From Cyclostephanos tholiformis (taxonomy: Eukaryota; Bacillariophyta; Thalassiosirophyceae; Thalassiosirales; Thalassiosiraceae), in the NCBI GenBank assembly GCA_036939975.1, contig JALLPB010000298.1, positions 1-18,167 on the forward strand: DNA of 18,167 nucleotides. Direction: 5' to 3'. Below the pieces are notes generated by a model. The model was not told the DNA's origin. It did not search any database and saw only the letters and a program-made list of their open reading frames with translations. Of the stretch, positions 6,988 to 16,240 are shown piece by piece. A program made the position numbers and the translations under genes. Each line of letters opens with the position of its first letter. Position 1 is the stretch's first letter.

Positions 6988-9025
6988 ATGAAAACAAAAG
7001 ACATCCCTCTACCCCCCATCCCTCCTGGAACCGAGGCAATGTTAAGGTGAGCTCGAATGCTTTTGTTTATATTTTTTTCTTCCATTTTCAATCAAAAGTA
7101 ATTGAATCACTAACGTTTGGACGCGCCATTCTCAATCTGACCTTCACCACTGCGCGGACCTATGCGATGATCCCAGAGCGAAATGCAGGGATGTTGTCAT
7201 GGGACGCGGCTCCGGAACTCAGAATCACTGTGGCAATGTAGCCTACCGAAAAATTGTGTACCTCAACAAGGTGCGTTCCCAGCGCTGCAATATTGCGCGT
7301 CATATTCAACCATCCTAACATGTATTTTTTGATGTTGTGCCACAAAAGGAGCTCTATGTGACGTCGTCCAAATTCGATAAGCTCAAAATATCCAAGGCCA
7401 TCGTCGCAGCTATTCGCCACTTCGGCGGCAATTTCATCCAAGCGGATGAACGACGCGGTGGGCTGTACTTTGACATTGGCGATAAGCGCGCTTGGGACAA
7501 GACGAGCCAGGCGCTTCGTGAGGGTCAGGCGGAGATACGGGGAAAGTTGGCAGAGGATGATCCCGCCGGCATGAGAAAAATTGCCGAGTACAAACAGGTC
7601 ATTTCCGAACAGGCGTTCTTCGCCTATGCATGCAAAATAATGGCGTCGTTATTCTATTCGGCGGGTGAAAGTGGGGAATACGGTATTTCAGCATGCGGGC
7701 CCGACTGCCCGTATGCCAAGCGGAGACAAACTCTTCATCAATTGGGTGCGAATCCGCGGCAGATTTTTAACGCGATGTGTTCCATGGCAGCTCCGCCTCA
7801 TCCCCCACCGCACGTAACTCCTCAGCAGCCCCGGCATCAGGTCTATGACCAGCCCTACAATTCAGGCGATTCAAGTGCATACAACAACCATATCACCCCA
7901 TCATCATCAATGTTATGTGAACCACCGGCCTTCAATGCACCTATATCTGAGGGTGGAATTGAATCGTTGGATCCATTGCCTTTTAAACCTCAACATGAAT
8001 CATTGGAACCATTACCTCTAACTAATTTGAATGTTATGGAGCAATCTCTTGAGCCCATTCCCCATCAAATGGAAAACCATAGCGTGCAACTTAATAGCAG
8101 CATCTCTTCTCTCAATCATATTTTGAACAATCTTGACTTTGAAGCAAGTTCTGACGAAGGGAGGGAATTGATGTCTGCACTGAATCAAGAGGTGGATGAT
8201 CTAATTCGTCGGAAGTCATACGGATTGATACAGATCGACACCAAATATGCATTTGAGGATTTAATGTTTGAGGAAGATTGCGAGATGCCCGAATCAGTGA
8301 ATAACGAAACTGTATCCAATTATGCGGCGACAACTCCCAAACCGGACAGTGGTAGTTTTGGGTACTCAATGTTGAGCGCCAAGGATGATGTGTCATTGAT
8401 GAATATGTCCTTGTTATCTCTAGACGATCATTCTGGAAGCGAAAATCCAAACAACACGAATGATGGAGGGCCTCGTAAATCAATCATTGCGTCGGCTGCT
8501 ACCAAAAGGAAAGGCTCTCGTGTCAATTGGCTCATGGAACAGCATAGTTCGAGTACAATCATGAGTTCCATCATGTCTTTGGACAATCGTAGCTTCAGTG
8601 ACCTTGTAGAATGTATTAAAGACCCCGACGCCAATCAAGAAGAGGAAAACAATAAGCTTACTTCGGAAAGTTCTATCTCGAGCCATTCGCAAGGTTCAAT
8701 CTCTAGAAGGATGGGATTTCCAATTAGGCGGTCGGTAGCTGGAAAGCTTACAGGGGCAAATATATCCACAGGTGTCCGTCAGGATGAGTTTGTAGCAAGT
8801 TCAGAAAACGTTAGCGCAGTGTCTACTAGTTTGACCATTCCTGAGGACTTGGTAATTAAAAGTGACAAACATTTCACCGAATTAGCGGGTCAAGTTCAAA
8901 ATCCTTTCGGAGATTCACGGCATACTTTGAAAAATATGTCTCAGTATAATATGAGCAGTATGACTTTATCAATGCCATCGATGGGAGCATCATTCATAGA
9001 CCTTTTGGATGAGGATGATAAATAG
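6988..9025 (+). CDS. DUF6824-domain protein B, three exons
   Basis: Exons are 6988-7046, 7189-7270 and 7349-9025, giving 605 residues. Exon 2 encodes the first half of the domain, DVVMGRGSGTQNHCGN followed by VAYRKIVYLNK. Exon 3 continues with ELYVTSSKFDKLKISKAIV and closes with GGLYFDIGDKRAWDKTSQAL. Together they match protein A (62-155), although here DVVMGRGSGTQNH replaces DVLCGRGGGTNVH. The start ATG 6988 yields a short Pro-rich leader that joins in frame (codon AG+G) through a near-consensus donor AAG/GTGAGC. The domain lies at about 21-117. The rest is a long Ser/Asn/Asp-rich, probably disordered region with an EQAFFAYACKIMASLF helix-like segment soon after the domain, repeated ESL(D/E)P(L/I)P phrases near 250-280, and an acidic end (DLLDEDDK). 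Function is unknown; a nuclear or regulatory role is possible but unproven. It is convergent with eIF1. Confidence 0.85.
7047..7188 (+). other. Intron 1 of DUF6824 gene B
   Basis: 142 nt, GTGAGC...ATGCAG, with a CTAAC branch-like site at 7110-7114. The splice leaves phase 2 and restores the reading frame into RDVVMGRG. The exon 2 frame has a stop at 7103-7105 and no usable ATG before the domain, so an upstream exon is needed. Confidence 0.8.
7271..7348 (+). other. Intron 2 of DUF6824 gene B
   Basis: 78 nt, GTGCGT...CAAAAG, with a CTAAC branch-like site at 7315-7319 and a T-rich stretch after it. It joins YLNK to ELYVTSS in phase 0 inside the DUF6824 domain. Confidence 0.85.
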
Positions 9026-9856
9026 ATCTAACTTGTGGGAGTGATCTCAGCTGCTGTCTATTGCAAAGCAGAAAAAATAATTCATATCTGAAATATGTGT
9101 CCTTTCAGTACTCCTACTATTCCGTTTCTCCTTGACTGCAGCCTCCGCACATGAATTAGGACAGGATGGAAAGGTGACACTCCCTCGGTTGGCTACTGTT
9201 TACTATATTATTCAGAGCAGTGCATAGTATAAGAAAGTGCTGATTCAAACGCTTGTGAATGCGACAGGAGAATGGTGACTCGAATACGATGGGGAGCAGG
9301 TTAATGTTGTTGCATACAGTTTTTGTTCGAATTACTTCAAGGTGGAGAGTCATGAGAACAATGGGGTCCATCTATTTTTTTTATGCCCACGAGTTGGGCA
9401 AAAACAGGGTGAGATTTTTTTTCCTTCGAGACTCCTCTAGATGAGAATACAATGCCTCGTCCAGTCCCCCGACGAATCTGCATAATTTCACCCCAATCTC
9501 GACTTGGGTGGTAGTGCCCCTCAACGTCGTCCTACATTTTTCAGTGCAGATTACGATTTCATAAAAGTGAAAGCGAGTTCAGCAAAATGATCATTGGTGG
9601 CTTTAGCTGCCTCTTCTGCTATATTGGCATTCCAACTAAGTTAATTTAGGCGTGTCATTTTTCGGTTCATTCGATGGCTCAGGATGTGACAAAGTGTTTT
9701 GACTCTGTTGAATATTCACTCAGAACGAAAGATGAATTAAATGGTGCCATTTCAAACTATGTAGTTTATCCTAATCAAGAGATGCCCACATATACATAAA
9801 CGAGTAAGTCAAGCATTAGATATTCTTTCCTGCGGCAAACAAAGCCAGTAAGCGCC
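9026..9856. other. Convergent intergenic region, DUF6824 B / eIF1
   Basis: About 830 bases with no supported gene. Only short frames without recognisable motifs occur. A small hairpin TGCCCA-CGAGT-TGGGCA lies at 9384-9400, next to T-runs. No tRNA cloverleaf was seen by eye. It must contain both 3' untranslated regions; a non-coding transcript cannot be excluded. Confidence 0.5.
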
Positions 9857-10382
9857 CTAAAAACCGTGCAATACAACAGCATCGGAATGGCAGATTTCCT
9901 GATCCACCAAAAATTCCTTCACGTTTGTCCTCTGATCGCCACTTAGCTGAATAACCTCTTTATCGTCCTCGTCCTTTTGAACGGCTCCGTTGCACGAGAA
10001 ATTTTTCTTAAATGCCTTACATATGCGCTTAATATCCAGGTCGTCCGCAAGACCAGCAATGGTGGTGATACATTTTCTTCCGTTCCGTTGCTGAACACGT
10101 ACGTGAACCTTGTCCCCCTGTGACGCCCCCGGCTCGTCTGCGGCGTCCTTGAACGCGTCTGGATAAGTACGAATGGGAACAAGAAAAAAGTGTGGTTAAT
10201 AAAATTTCAAGGGAATCGCAGATATTGGAGAATCGACGCGTTATTGACGCCCGTAATTTCCTCCCGAGAAAATCAAACATATCGCACATAACACATCCGA
10301 CAACCGACAACCGCCGCACATTCGAAAAAAGACGCCCTAAAATAAAACACTCACCAAAATTACTGAACTGGAAATCGGCCAT
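9857..10382 (-). CDS. SUI1: Translation initiation factor eIF1 (SUI1 family), two exons
   Basis: Exons are complement(10355..10382) and complement(9857..10158), giving 109 residues, the usual eIF1 length. Exon 1 is only 28 nt (MADFQFSNF plus one base). Exon 2 starts DAFKDAAD and carries the SUI1 hallmarks VHVRVQQRNGRKCITTI, KAFKKNFSCNGAV, EVIQLSGDQR and the terminal VVLHGF. eIF1 binds the 40S subunit near the P site and enforces AUG selection in the 43S/48S complex in the cytosol. The 196-nt intron is the longest one recognised here and has a clear T/C tract before its TTATCCAG acceptor. The codons around NGRK and SCNG are intact, so the gene looks functional. It is divergent from the tubulin-ligase-like gene and probably shares a promoter region with it. 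Confidence 0.93.
10159..10354 (-). other. Intron of eIF1 gene
   Basis: 196 nt, GTGAGTG...TTATCCAG, phase 1. It contains a short direct repeat (GGTTGTCGGTTGTCGG on the minus strand). I looked for snoRNA C/D boxes and found none. Confidence 0.85.
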
Positions 10383-10766
10383 TTGTGAATGATTACGATG
10401 ATTGGTGAAGAGGCTGTCTCTATTACTGTCTTCTGAATTGCACTTAGGTCCCGCGACTGGATAAAGGAAGTTGTCGTCTTAGAAAGAAATGGAAAATAGA
10501 TAAGTACCTACCGATAGTACGTATTCAATATTATCGGCTGTGGGTTGTTTGTTTTGGCGTCGGACAGACACAAAATTTTACAGGACTCCATCATCCCCGC
10601 CACGTGCACGCGAAATACCAAGCGAAGCGACCCGCCCGCCGCCCCGCAAATCCCAAACAACCATGCCGCCATGCTACCTCCGCCCTGCCTCCTCCAGGTG
10701 CACCTCGTAAGTCTGAGCGTACCTTTCCGGCAAACAAATGTAACGACTTCTCATACCAACGCCAAG
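10383..10766. other. Divergent intergenic region, eIF1 / TTL-like gene
   Basis: Shared 5' region of two divergent genes. The frame of the TTL-like gene is open back to 10545 but has only two upstream candidates: a non-ATG start, and an ATG at 10671 in a GCCGCC context. A donor-like GTAAGT near 10708 could mark a 5' leader intron ending just before 10767, but this is weak. Confidence 0.4.
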
Positions 10767-12620
10767 ATGCCATTTTCGGCTTCCTGCTGCAGGTTATTTG
10801 CCCTCGCGATATGTTTGTGGTGTACGAAACCATGTTCTATCGTGTCGGCGATAGCGACACCTTCCTCTGCGTCGATGGTAAGGCGTGCAATCGATCTTTC
10901 GAATAAGGCAAATGCAGACCCTTCATTCGCAGATGAAGCATGTAAGCTGTGGACTTCAATCCTGAGCAAGGAAAAGTTGCCACTTCCACCGGGGGCGATG
11001 TCTGCCGCGCATGGTCTACATGCATCTACGCTCGTGCGCTTAGGGCGAGATAAGGATGCCATCATTGAATACTCTAAATCCCTGGCCTATTTAAAAGAAA
11101 GTGGCGCACTCTCAATACCTCTGACTAAAGAAGAATCTCACGTGCATGTAGGTATGGGACAATCTCTTCAACGAATGCTCCGGTATGACGAAGCTGCTGA
11201 AGTCTTTCTTGGCGTCGCGACAAGATGTGCGGAAACCATCCGTAGCGAAGTAGTTGGTGAAAGGGAAGGAAAGATGAGTTGGGTGCACTTTGCGTGTACA
11301 AACGCTATTGAAAGCGCTGCACTTTGCTACATGAGAAGCGGAAATTTGGATTTGGCTATGTCAGTTCTAGAGAAATATGATTGGAAAGATGCACAAGTAA
11401 ATGGGATGTATGGGGCAATAGTTCTTATCAAAATGTATTCTACTGTCTCAGTGCTGCAGGATGCAGATGAAAATGAAACATTCCATTCAGCCATGAAATT
11501 ACTGAGTGGTGTCAATGATCATTCTGCCAGTCCACTTTACAAATGGATACACCTCACGTCCCAGATTAATAAGCCCGTTAGCTTGCCTCTCGGGCAATTC
11601 CTGTGCGAATCAGCAGATGCCTATTTGATTCTAGCAAAAGCCAACAATTCTCCCTTTGATGATCCCGACTTGATCAATTTAGATGACAAAGTACGGTTGC
11701 ACTCTGTCCTTAACGGTTCCGGCTGCGACGGAAAAGTCTTTTGGCCGCAGGGCTACATACTACCCGATGAATACGATTTATTCCTGGCCGAAAGTACAGG
11801 GAACAATTGGAATGAAAAGAAGTGGATGCTGAAGGAGAGAAGTGGCTATGGCAGCAATGGAAACTCAATTGTATCCGCAGATGAATTGGTCTCGATGTAT
11901 GATTCTGGTGGACTCGTCGATGCCATCCTCTGCCAAAGAATCGTTGAATCCCCGATGCTAATGAAAGGCCACAAAATAACATTACGTATATACGTAATTT
12001 ATTTTCCCGGAGATAGGAATGGTGAAGAGTTGAAGGATTCAGAAGTTTATATTTCTACTGAAGGATTGGTAAAGTATGCGTCTGCTCCTTTTGTTGGTGT
12101 CTCAGCGAATCCCAATGCTGCAGATTTGAATGATCAATACATGACTAATTCCGGAAGAGGCGATGGGAGATCTGCGCCGCAACATAGCCTGCATCAGTTG
12201 CGACAAGCCTTCCAAAAAAATGGCATGGACTACCAAATGATGTGGGAAGGCATTGAAGAATCAGTTCAAGTAGTCATGGAGAAATATGCACAATTCCAGC
12301 GTGATGTTTCACTTGATCACTCATGTGGTCGCTCTTTCATTCGCAACGCATACTCGCCGATACGCAGCATTCCAAAAATTATGGGTTTTGATTACATTCT
12401 AGATTCTTCAGCGAAGCCATTTTTGCTAGAAATTAATCGATTTCCTGGCTTGGAGCCAAGATCATCGATGGACCTTGATGTAAAGCACGCCATCATTTAT
12501 GATGCATGGATCGCTGCATCAGATCGAATGGCCATTCCCCGGATGTTTGTTGAGAACTTGCGCCCTGCTTCTTACAAGGGATATTCATTGAAAAGGCTCG
12601 CCTTACATGATATTCTCTGA
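10767..12620 (+). CDS. TPR plus tubulin-tyrosine-ligase-like (TTL) ATP-grasp protein with signal peptide
   Basis: A 617-residue protein from ATG 10767. The start was chosen because it opens directly on a classic signal peptide (MPFSASCCRLFALAICLWC, with a likely cleavage near VSA). ATG 10671 would add 32 residues. Residues about 80-210 show helical repeats like TPRs (LVRLGRDKDAIIEYSKSL; LQRMLRYDEAAEVFLGVA; YMRSGNLDLAMSVLEKY). The C-terminal half is TTL/ATP-grasp: WMLKERSGYGSNG (353-365, nucleotide-binding Lys/Gly loop), LCQRIVESPML and KITLRIYV (388-410), YISTEGLVKYASAPF, QYMTNSG (457-463, the H-L-T-N position) and FLLEINRFPGL (552-562, the metal-binding LLExNxxP). TTL enzymes ligate amino acids to tubulin or other proteins with ATP. 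The substrate here is unknown, and a secretory location would argue against cytosolic tubulin. It is convergent with the aldolase-type gene. Confidence 0.85.
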   Translation: MPFSASCCRLFALAICLWCTKPCSIVSAIATPSSASMVRRAIDLSNKANADPSFADEACKLWTSILSKEKLPLPPGAMSAAHGLHASTLVRLGRDKDAIIEYSKSLAYLKESGALSIPLTKEESHVHVGMGQSLQRMLRYDEAAEVFLGVATRCAETIRSEVVGEREGKMSWVHFACTNAIESAALCYMRSGNLDLAMSVLEKYDWKDAQVNGMYGAIVLIKMYSTVSVLQDADENETFHSAMKLLSGVNDHSASPLYKWIHLTSQINKPVSLPLGQFLCESADAYLILAKANNSPFDDPDLINLDDKVRLHSVLNGSGCDGKVFWPQGYILPDEYDLFLAESTGNNWNEKKWMLKERSGYGSNGNSIVSADELVSMYDSGGLVDAILCQRIVESPMLMKGHKITLRIYVIYFPGDRNGEELKDSEVYISTEGLVKYASAPFVGVSANPNAADLNDQYMTNSGRGDGRSAPQHSLHQLRQAFQKNGMDYQMMWEGIEESVQVVMEKYAQFQRDVSLDHSCGRSFIRNAYSPIRSIPKIMGFDYILDSSAKPFLLEINRFPGLEPRSSMDLDVKHAIIYDAWIAASDRMAIPRMFVENLRPASYKGYSLKRLALHDIL

Positions 12621-12728
12621 CCGTAACTACGCTGGTGAAGAAATACATCTATTCTAGGGCGAGCTGTCCTGCAGGCTAATTAGTTTTAAGGATTTCGGTA
12701 CTCTTAGGGGAGCGCAACGGCACTTCTC

Positions 12729-13883
12729 TCACGTGTATATTGAATATGATCCAAATTCATTCTCTGCACTCCTTCGAGCGTACGCAAACATCAATCCGGG
12801 TGTGTCGTGTGCAAATTTATTATCGCTCTCTTCGGATGACGGCGCATCGTCGAATTTGTCCATCCTCCTGAACATTTCATCCAATGTCTCAGCTGATGGC
12901 ATATGAATTTTTCTCAAATCTCCGCCCACGGCCGAGAGCGATTTGATCTGGAATTTGCATGCCCTCGTCAGAAAATACATCCCGGCGAATGCCTCTTCGA
13001 TCGTAGGACATGCAACGATTGGCCCGTGATCTTCCAGCATCAATATTTGATTGGTCGGACCAAGGTTTTGCACCAGTCGAGGCTGCTCCGACATGTCGTT
13101 GGCAGAGCCCTCGAAGGGATGGTACGATATTCCCTTGCTGAGCGCGTAGGTTGCCTCCTGAGACAGTGGAAGGATCCCGAACGTCGTTTGTGAGACGGCA
13201 GTGGCATCGAGATCGTGACCATGCCATATGGCATGAACATCCTCGCGTGCTGCATGGAGCGCCGAATGTAGGACGAAGCCGGGTTTGAAGACTCGGCCTT
13301 TCCCTCGGTTGATCGTCCGCCTATTCGCCGGGAGGGGCGCTGGTTGATTTACGATCATGCCATCCAGGTTAACCTTCAGTAAATTGCACGCTGTGATCTC
13401 GTCGAATCCCAAACCGAAGTCATTCAGGAGGAAGTGAGGACCGTCCGTTTCCTGATCGCTGCCGTGCACTTTGAGGGTGATGTGGTTGAATATATTCTCG
13501 TGCCAATCGTGAAGGTACGCGATCCTGTACGACACCGCTAGAGCGCAACGCTGTTTCCATTCCATGGGAGAAAAACAATCCACGAGGTCGATTGGGATTT
13601 CGGGATAGGTGTTCAGTGTATTCGACTCATCGACATTTTCGGTGTAAGTCGCTGGCTCCTGCGTGACGTCATGTTGTCCTCTACGATCAGTCACGCGAAA
13701 ACGCGAGGGATAAACTGCTGCCGGATGAACGAATGACGTCTCAGCAGATGTAGCGGCTGAGAGCGGCGATGTGATCGCTGTCACGAATGCTGCTAGTGAT
13801 GAGTGATGCATGGCCGTGACGACCGAGGGGAGTTGGTTGGGATTGAAATAATACACAAAGAGGGAGAGTTGGAACAACAACAT
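12729..13883 (-). CDS. Class II aldolase/adducin-head domain protein
   Basis: A 384-residue protein with one class II aldolase/adducin N-terminal-type domain at about 105-330. Adducin-like phrases are PGFVLHSALHAAREDVHAIWHGH (201-223), GILPLSQEA, LEDHGPIVACPTIEEAF (283-299) and LTRACKFQIKSLSAVGG. His221, His223 and His286 stand where metal-dependent aldolases of this fold bind zinc, so activity is possible; adducins themselves are structural. The tail (about 340-384) is acidic then Tyr-rich and has no MARCKS-like basic region, so it is not a full animal adducin. The start is uncertain. ATG 13883 gives a hydrophobic opening (LLFQLSLFVYYF). ATG 13811 gives a second signal- or transit-like peptide rich in Ala/Ser. 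Either suggests organelle or ER targeting. No intron is needed. Confidence 0.82.
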   Translation of the reverse strand: MLLFQLSLFVYYFNPNQLPSVVTAMHHSSLAAFVTAITSPLSAATSAETSFVHPAAVYPSRFRVTDRRGQHDVTQEPATYTENVDESNTLNTYPEIPIDLVDCFSPMEWKQRCALAVSYRIAYLHDWHENIFNHITLKVHGSDQETDGPHFLLNDFGLGFDEITACNLLKVNLDGMIVNQPAPLPANRRTINRGKGRVFKPGFVLHSALHAAREDVHAIWHGHDLDATAVSQTTFGILPLSQEATYALSKGISYHPFEGSANDMSEQPRLVQNLGPTNQILMLEDHGPIVACPTIEEAFAGMYFLTRACKFQIKSLSAVGGDLRKIHMPSAETLDEMFRRMDKFDDAPSSEESDNKFAHDTPGLMFAYARRSAENEFGSYSIYT

Positions 13884-14143
13884 TTTTCCCCTCTCCCCGC
13901 AGTGTGTTTTTGAGGGCTAGAATAGGGGGCAACCCCCCTTCCCCCCAGAATTTTCAATCGTAGAGGTACTTCACCCGATCCCGACCCAACGCCGCCTCCA
14001 TCCTCCCTGCCTCGGCCGTCGGGTCTTTTCAGGCCTCTGGGGAACTCCGAACCTGCTCACACTTCCACCGAGGACCATCAACACAGCAACGCACACATCA
14101 GAAGTAAGTCCCCCTCAATCAAAACACATCCTAAGGCCCGATA

Positions 14144-14212
14144 ATGGGATTCTTCAAGATGGCGTCGTCGTCGTACCCGGCGGCGCTCAATCGCATCAAT
14201 CAGCAACCACCG

Positions 14213-14244
<32 letters not shown>

Positions 14245-16240
14245 GTCCCGCCCCACTCCGGCGACGACGGCGAATCCACCCCATCCCCCGTACCAACGCG
14301 CGACCATCATCTCCGACTGCGCACTCGTCCCTTCCCCCGTCGCGACGACGACGGCGGCGGTCGTCCCTCCCCCCCCCTCGTACCACACGCCACCGTCGTC
14401 GTCGATCGTCGGGGTCGTGAGGGTGCCCGTGCCAAATGGCATGAGTCCCGGTGAGCGGATACGCGTCCGCCTCCCCGACGGCACCGAGGTAGTGCATGCC
14501 ATTCCCCATACGTCGGAGTGGCAATACGACGGAGGAGGAAGGACGGTGCCCTACTTTCGAATACGATACGGCGGGGAGGGATATGGCGCGAACACGCCGC
14601 ATGTCCCACTCGTGTCATATCCGCATGCGACGACGACGACGACGACGACGACGATGAGGGTGCCCATTCCCGACGGCATGCAACCCGGACAGCATATACG
14701 CGTGCGATCGCCGGACGGAAATCGCGAGGTACTGAGGACCGTACCGCCGAGATCGGAGTGGTCGTACGACTGCGGCCCTAGGCCGTACTTTCGGGTGGGA
14801 TTCGGAGGAGTCGGGGTGGTGGGAGGGGGAGGGGGGGGGACCGCGATCGCCGCCGCGACGACGACGACGACGACGACNTCGTATCCGCCCGCGACGGAGT
14901 ACAATCCCTACGAAAATCCTATGAACGGACCGACGACGATCGGCGTCGGGGGCGGCGGGATCGCCGCCGCGACGACGATGGCGGCGGCGGCGGCGGCGGC
15001 GGTCCCGCCCCCGTCGTCGTATCCGCCCGCGACGGAGTACAATCCCTACGAAAATCCTATGAACGGACCGATGACGAATCCGTCATCATTCGGCACGACG
15101 ATGGCAGGCGTCGTCGACGCGCCACTCGTGACGAACGTCCCCCCCCCCCCATATTCCACCGAGTGGCGTCATTATCGAGTCACCGCTCCCTCCCACTACG
15201 ATCCGCCGCCCGTGGGCGTGAGGTCCGTACCGTGCATACCCAGGGGCGTTTATTCCTCCCACCTCCCCCCCAACGGTCGGCACAAGGCCCTGCTCGTCGG
15301 GATCAATTACGAGGGAACGCGCGCGCGACTTCGGGGGTGCGTCAACGATGCCAAATGCATGATGAATTTGCTTAGGAGGAACGGCTACCCCGACGATGGA
15401 TCGCACATGCTTTTGCTGTCAGACGAGCGAAGTCGTGGAATGGAATACCAGCCCACGACGGAGAACATATTGAAGGCGCTGAAATGGTTCATGAAGGACG
15501 TTCGTCGCGGCGACGTATTGTTCTTCCACTTCTCCGGACATGGCGGGCAGGTCCCGGACAAGGGCGGACACGAGGCGGACGGGTACAACGAGACGATAGT
15601 TCCGGTCGATTTCCAAAGCAAGGGCCAGATCACTGACGACGTTCTTTGGGGTAGTCTCGTATACGACCTACCGGAGGGATCGAGGCTCACGGCGTTGATG
15701 GACATGTGTCACAGCGGTACCGGATTGGACCTACCGTTCGATTACGATCTCCGAACTCGACGGTGGAGGGAGGATATCAATCCGGCCCATTCTTCCGGCG
15801 ACGTCGTGCTCTTCTCAGGATGCGAGGACTCGCAAACGAGCGCCGACGTTGGGGGGGGATATGGCAAGATGGCGGGGGGGGCGATGACGCAGGCATTCAC
15901 GAGCGCGTACGAACAAACCGCTGCGTTGTCGACGTATCACGATTTCCTGGAGGCCCTGAGACGACAATTGAAGTCGAAGGGATTTAAGCAGAGGCCGCAA
16001 TTGACGTCGAGTCAGATGTTCGAGGCCGAGTCCAGGATCTTTTCGCTGGGCTGTCAGGCGTCGCTCAGCGGCGGCTTGCCGAGTTATATCGAGCCCAATC
16101 ACAACGCCACGATCGGGAGGGACAAGAGGAGGCACATCCGACCGGCGAGACAGGGCTTTGGGGTTGGCGGAAGGAATGATATATTTGGCATGGCGGGCGG
16201 CATCATTGCCGGTGCTATCATTGCGGACATGTTGTTCTGA
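14144..16240 (+). CDS. Type I metacaspase with duplicated N-terminal modules
   Basis: A 698-residue Cys peptidase of the caspase clan (C14). The catalytic part is at about 380-635: KALLVGINYEG, the dyad His466 in FHFSGHGGQ and Cys522 in MDMCHSGTGLDL, and HEADGYNETIVPVD. The p10-like part (VVLFSGCEDSQTSADV, GGAMTQAF) follows without a long linker, which marks type I. Metacaspases cut after Arg/Lys, usually calcium-dependent, in the cytosol. The N-terminal 375 residues contain an 11-Gln tract (24-34), two copies of a V-P-x-G-M-x-P-G-x-x-I-R-V-R module (92-143 and 171-222), Thr runs, and two copies of a SYPPATEYNPYENPMNGP segment (246-263 and 292-309). The C terminus ends in a Gly/Ala/Ile hydrophobic stretch (681-698). 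One unread base (14878) lies in an ACN codon, so the residue is Thr whatever the base. ATG 14144 is used; ATG 14159 is an alternative. Confidence 0.9.
14213..14245 (+). repeat. CAG/CAA repeat (polyglutamine)
   Basis: Eleven in-frame CAG or CAA codons in the metacaspase N-terminal region. The mixed codons suggest selection for Gln rather than pure slippage. Confidence 0.9.
14629..14654 (+). repeat. (GAC)n microsatellite in metacaspase gene
   Basis: Eight GAC units plus two bases. Read as ACG they encode a run of eight Thr between the two V-P-x-G-M modules. A second tract of seven GAC units lies at 14857-14877 and abuts the unread base. Confidence 0.9.
14879..15076 (+). repeat. In-frame 138-nt direct repeat in metacaspase gene
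   Basis: A segment of about 60 bp beginning TCGTATCCGCCCGCGACGG occurs at 14879 and again at 15017 with almost no differences. It encodes SYPPATEYNPYENPMNGP twice. The spacing of 138 nt is 46 codons, so frame is kept. The intervening G/A/T-rich simple sequence is also related to sequence before the first copy. Such recent duplication fits an expanding disordered linker. Confidence 0.9.

Noticed and set aside
9156..9371. Minus-strand 71-codon frame in the long intergenic region
   Set aside because: No motif, no splice partner and AT-rich composition; indistinguishable from chance.
10159..10354. snoRNA inside the eIF1 intron
   Set aside because: No TGATGA C box or CTGA D box pair, and no H/ACA arrangement was found.
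14104..14143. 5' leader intron of the metacaspase (GTAAGT at 14104)
   Set aside because: The only acceptors before the ATG would make an intron of about 35 nt, too short.
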